NCBI GenBank assembly: GCA_965262745.1
Contig: OZ253558.1
Span: 2,604,001-2,668,000, forward strand
Source: JAJECS01 sp965262745
Lineage (GTDB): Bacteria > Chloroflexota > UBA11872
DNA length: 64,000 nt
Reading direction: 5' to 3'
The translations under genes and the position numbers were made by a program. Shown here piece by piece: positions 60,256-64,000 of the stretch (position 1 is the stretch's first letter; the number at the start of each line of letters is the position of its first letter). The notes under the pieces are model-generated. The model did not search any database. It was not told the origin of the DNA and saw nothing but the letters and a program-made list of their open reading frames with translations.

Positions 60256-60267
60256 TGACCGGCCGGC

Positions 60268-60873
60268 TCAGCCGCCGAAGCGGCGGGCGGCCTCGTCCCA
60301 ATTCACCACGTTCCACCAGGCCGCGATGTAGTCCGGCCGCTTGTTCTGGTAGTTGAGGTAGTAGGCGTGCTCCCACACGTCCAGCCCCAGGATCGGCGTT
60401 CCCGAGCCGTCCATCAGCGGGCTGTCCTGGTTTGGCGTGCTGGTGACGGCCAGCGAGCCGTCCGCCTGCTTGATCAGCCAGGCCCATCCCGAGCCGAAGC
60501 GCGTCGTCGCGGCCTGGGCAAACTCACCCTTAAGTGCGTCAAGGCTGCCGAAGGCGCTGTCGATCGCCGCGGCGAGGGCGCCGCTGGGTGCGCCGCCGTC
60601 CGCGCTGAGCACCGTCCAGAACTGGCTGTGATTGGCGTGCCCGCCGGCGTTGTTGCGCACCGCCGTGCGAATGCCCTCCGGCACCGCGCTCAGATCCGAG
60701 ATCAGGTCCTCGACGCACATCGCGGCCAGCTCCGGGTGGTCGGCCAGCGCGTTGTTCGCATTCATGATGTAGGTGGCGTGGTGCCGGTCGTGATGGATCT
60801 CCATCGTGCGAGCGTCGATATGCGGCTCCAAGGCGCCAAAGGCGTAGGGCAGCGGCGGCAACTCATAGGCCAT
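60268..60873 (-). CDS. sodA: Superoxide dismutase (Mn/Fe family)
   Basis: 201 residues from the ATG at 60873 (aggag 9 bases before); the frame is open to 61188 but the extension runs across the tRNA gene. Disproportionates superoxide. MEIHHDRHHATYI (ligand H27), GGHANHSQFWTVLS, NQDSPLM, LGLDVWEHAYYLNYQNKRPDYIAAWWNVVNW supply the other ligands. DVWEHAYY and NQDSPL lean to the Mn type, but metal choice needs testing. Confidence 0.95.
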   Translation of the reverse strand: MAYELPPLPYAFGALEPHIDARTMEIHHDRHHATYIMNANNALADHPELAAMCVEDLISDLSAVPEGIRTAVRNNAGGHANHSQFWTVLSADGGAPSGALAAAIDSAFGSLDALKGEFAQAATTRFGSGWAWLIKQADGSLAVTSTPNQDSPLMDGSGTPILGLDVWEHAYYLNYQNKRPDYIAAWWNVVNWDEAARRFGG

Positions 60874-60986
60874 GCGAGGACTCCTCATCGGGCGGGCACC
60901 CGGACCCCAGGTGGGTCGTATGCCATGAGAATCGTGCCCAATCGTAGCCTGCCGGAGCATATCGACGAAATCCCGCGCGGCATCCG

Positions 60987-60992
60987 TATACT
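60987..60992 (+). promoter_or_regulatory. Possible -10 box for the tRNA-Leu gene
   Basis: TATACT 62 bases upstream of the tRNA start; -35 region is weak. Confidence 0.3.
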
Positions 60993-61054
60993 TGCCGCGG
61001 CGCCGTGCACATGCCCCGGTCCGCAACCCTGCGCTCGTGTCGCCGCTGTCGAGC

Positions 61055-61139
61055 GGGGAAGTGTCGGAACTGGTAGACGAGCGTGACTTAGGATCACGTG
61101 GAGAACATCTCCGTGAGAGTTCGAGTCTCTCCTTCCCCA
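61055..61139 (+). tRNA. tRNA-Leu (anticodon UAG)
   Basis: 85 bases. Acceptor GGGGAAG pairs with CTTCCCC; anticodon stem CGTGA/TCACG holds loop CTTAGGA, so the anticodon is TAG; the long variable arm (GGAGAACATCTCC) and the T arm GAGAG/CTCTC with TTCGAGT mark a class II tRNA. CCA is not encoded. Confidence 0.95.
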
Positions 61140-61190
61140 CCGCAACGCCCCGCCGCCGATCGCCGGGCGCTTTGGAGCACGTAAGCACTC

Positions 61191-62597
61191 ATGCAGGCCA
61201 CCGCCGCAAAACTTGATGGCAGTCGGGTTCGACTAGACGTTGAAGTGGGCCCCGAGGTCCTGCAGCAGGAATACGTGCGCGCCATTCGCCGCGTCTCCGG
61301 CCGGATCAGCATTCCCGGCTTTCGCCGCGGCAAGGCGCCGCGGCACATCGTCGAGAGCTTCGTCGGCGCGGAGGCGGTGATGCGCGAGATGGTCGAGCAC
61401 CTGGTCCCGCGGGCCTACACCGACGCCGTGGAGCAAACGGGCGTCGAGCCGCTCGATCAGCCCGAGCTCGATATGCCCGACCTGCCGTCCCTCGACGCGC
61501 CGCTCGTCTTCTCCGCCGAGGTCGCCGTCGCGCCCGAAGTCGAGTTGGGCGACATATCCGCGATTGCCGTGGAGTCCGAGTCGCCCGAAGTGTCCGACGA
61601 GGATGTCGAGGCCCAGTTGGCAGAGCTGCGCGAGATGCGGTCGACTTGGGATCCGGTCGAGCGGCCTGCCGCACTCGACGACGTGGTCAGCGTGGAAATT
61701 GGCGTCGAGGCGGACGGTCTTCCGGAACGCCAACCCGAGGTCTACTCCGTGCAGCTGGGCCAGAATGGTTTCCCGCCCGAATTCGACGAAGCGCTGACCG
61801 GTGCCTCGGCGGGCGACGACTTTGCCTTCGAAAGCGACATCGCGATCGACGACCCAAACGCTGATCTCCGCGGGCGGCACGTGGCGTTCAGCGGCACGCT
61901 TCAGGGAGTGAGCGAGGCGCGCCAGCCGGACCTTGACGACGCCTTCGCCACGACGATGGCGGGACTCGACACGATGGATGCGCTGCGCGCCGACATTCGC
62001 GAGCGGCTGCTGGAGCAACGGCAGCGCGTGGTCCAGCGCAAGCTCGAGGACGACGTGCTGGACGCCTTCGTCGACGCCTCCACCTTCGAAATTCCCGCCG
62101 TGCTCGTGGAGCGCGAGCACAGCACGCTCGTGGAGCGCGAAACGCAGGCCATGGTGCGCCAGGGGGTCGCCGTTGATTCCTACCTCGGCTCGATTGGCCA
62201 AACCCGGGCGGAGTGGGAGCAGCAGCTGCGCGAGCAATCCGAGACGCGCGTGCGCCGCGGAATCGTGCTCGAGCACTACGCCGAGATCGAGGACATCCAG
62301 CTCGACGAAACGGAGATTGCCGAGGAGATCGATCGCGTCGCGGCCTCCTACCCGGAGGCGCGACAGGACACGGTGCGCCGCTCGCTGGCCCGGGATGAAG
62401 GCCGGGGAGGTATCGAATCCGCTATTCGGAATAGCAAGGCGTTAGCTAAGCTTGTCGAGGCAGTCACCGGCCAGGCGGCCCCCGCGCAGGAGCAGGATGG
62501 CGAGCCCGAGCCGGACCCCGACGTTGCAGCGGTGCCGGATGCCGCCGCGGGAGCCGAATCAAGCGAGCCCGCCGGGTCGGAACCGGCGGGCCGGTAG
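61191..62597 (+). CDS. tig: Trigger factor
   Basis: 468 residues. Ribosome-bound chaperone and prolyl isomerase. Ribosome-docking part: RRVSGRISIPGFRRGKAPRHIVE (the FRxGKxP signature). Middle PPIase domain is acidic (VSVEIGVEADG ... QNGFPPEFDEALTGASAGDD), C-terminal arms helical (ERLLEQRQRVVQRKLEDDVLD). Acidic, Pro/Ala-rich tail. First gene of the classic tig-clpP-clpX cluster; 51 bases after the tRNA. Confidence 0.94.
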   Translation: MQATAAKLDGSRVRLDVEVGPEVLQQEYVRAIRRVSGRISIPGFRRGKAPRHIVESFVGAEAVMREMVEHLVPRAYTDAVEQTGVEPLDQPELDMPDLPSLDAPLVFSAEVAVAPEVELGDISAIAVESESPEVSDEDVEAQLAELREMRSTWDPVERPAALDDVVSVEIGVEADGLPERQPEVYSVQLGQNGFPPEFDEALTGASAGDDFAFESDIAIDDPNADLRGRHVAFSGTLQGVSEARQPDLDDAFATTMAGLDTMDALRADIRERLLEQRQRVVQRKLEDDVLDAFVDASTFEIPAVLVEREHSTLVERETQAMVRQGVAVDSYLGSIGQTRAEWEQQLREQSETRVRRGIVLEHYAEIEDIQLDETEIAEEIDRVAASYPEARQDTVRRSLARDEGRGGIESAIRNSKALAKLVEAVTGQAAPAQEQDGEPEPDPDVAAVPDAAAGAESSEPAGSEPAGR

Positions 62598-62624
62598 CTG
62601 ACGGCAGTAGAAAGAGTCACTGGA

Positions 62625-63248
62625 ATGGGCTTTCTTGTCCCCTACGTCATCGAGACCACGGACCGCGGCGAGCGCGGGATGGATATCTACTCGCGCTTGC
62701 TCCGTGACCGGATCGTCTTCCTTGGGACGCCGATTGACGACGCCGTGGCGAACACGATCATCGCCCAGTTGCTGCTGCTTACCAGCGAGGACTCCGAAGC
62801 CGATATCTACATGTACATCAACTCGCCGGGCGGCAGCGTGGCGGCTGGGCTTGCCATCTACGACACCATGCAGCATGTGCCCAACCAGGTCGCCACGACC
62901 TGCCTCGGCCTCGCCGCCAGCATGGGGTGCGTGATTCTGGCGGGCGGCGCCAAGGACAAGCGCTTCGCGCTCCCGAACAGCACGATGCTCCTCCATCAGC
63001 CCGCGCAGGGCATCGAGGGCTTTGTCCAAGCCACCGATCTGGAGATCCGCACGCGCGAGATCATCAAGGTGCGCGAACGGCTGGAGAACATCCTGGTGAC
63101 GGCGACGGGGCAGCCCAAGGAGCGCATCCACCAGGACACCGACCGCGACTACTACCTCACGGCGTCCGAGGCCGTCGAGTACGGGATCATCGACGAGATC
63201 ATGCCTCCGCGCGAAAACGACGCGATATCCGCCGACGGTGCCGACTAG
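62625..63248 (+). CDS. clpP: ATP-dependent Clp protease proteolytic subunit
   Basis: 207 residues. Catalytic Ser99 (GLAASMGCVILAGG), His124 (MLLHQPAQG) and Asp173 (HQDTDRDYYLTASEAVEYGIIDEI), with YINSPGGSVAAGLAIYDTM. Serine protease that pairs with ClpX for unfolded-protein turnover. Confidence 0.97.
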   Translation: MGFLVPYVIETTDRGERGMDIYSRLLRDRIVFLGTPIDDAVANTIIAQLLLLTSEDSEADIYMYINSPGGSVAAGLAIYDTMQHVPNQVATTCLGLAASMGCVILAGGAKDKRFALPNSTMLLHQPAQGIEGFVQATDLEIRTREIIKVRERLENILVTATGQPKERIHQDTDRDYYLTASEAVEYGIIDEIMPPRENDAISADGAD

Positions 63249-63290
63249 CGAACCGCCGATGAAGCCTCGTTCGTCGCAACGGAGACCGTA

Positions 63291-64000
<710 letters not shown>

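Noticed and set aside
60874..61188. N-terminal extension of SOD
   Set aside because: The in-frame extension crosses the tRNA-Leu gene; the ATG at 60873 has a good ribosome site and gives normal length.

Overview
The window is a 64-kb piece of a high-GC (roughly two-thirds G+C by eye) bacterial chromosome with dense coding on both strands. Several things point to Chloroflexota: a giant membrane protein with the DUF2298 (Chlor_Arch_YYY) signature, several Thr-Pro-rich anchored proteins, a DUF5667-type partner next to an ECF sigma factor, an adenosylcobalamin-dependent ribonucleotide reductase and an ATP-type PEP carboxykinase. The class cannot be fixed from this window; an uncultivated, probably marine or host-associated lineage is only a guess. 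There is no rRNA, CRISPR array, prophage or plasmid replication module.

Layout. 1-15.9 kb is mostly housekeeping: the N-terminal part of a GH106-like glycoside hydrolase (cut by the window edge), csrA, a methyltransferase, a membrane-anchored propeller protein coupled to holB and a short PSP1 protein, glnA with a promoter and terminator-like leader, an SH3b protein, a pcm-pabB operon, a HypE-like AIR-synthase protein, threonine aldolase, another methyltransferase, and phhB followed by a tiny lipoprotein. 16.3-18.0 kb is a small accessory patch: a two-gene toxin-antitoxin-like pair and a HEPN-type protein. 18.3-31 kb holds two tandem sugar-nucleotide epimerases, an ECF sigma/DUF5667 pair, a birA-DUF2298 operon, an ImmA/IrrE-type peptidase and a GlcD-like oxidase. 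31-40.7 kb holds amtB, a GT-C-like membrane protein with a decayed SDR upstream and a decayed paralogue tail downstream, an Idh/MocA-like protein, nadD-rsfS, a tiny membrane protein, mutS2 and a DUF4389 protein.

40.8-50.3 kb is bracketed by two identical IS30-family insertions in the same orientation. Between them lie a D-aminoacylase, a Lon-N protein, a lower-GC DUF262/DUF1524 (GmrSD-like) nuclease gene, an ABC exporter pair and a redoxin. The redoxin is the most notable gene in the window: its frame is interrupted only by a TGA that falls exactly on the first Cys of the family's CxxC motif (UxxC), with hairpins just downstream. This is a strong candidate selenoprotein. Both IS copies sit in the same short hairpin repeat, and their transposase ORF reads out of the element and stops inside that repeat.

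50.4-64 kb returns to core metabolism: an acetoacetate-decarboxylase-like protein, pckA, a Yip1-like membrane protein, nrdJ, trkA-trkH, a SIMPL protein, sodA, tRNA-Leu(UAG) and the conserved tig-clpP-clpX cluster, whose last gene runs off the window.
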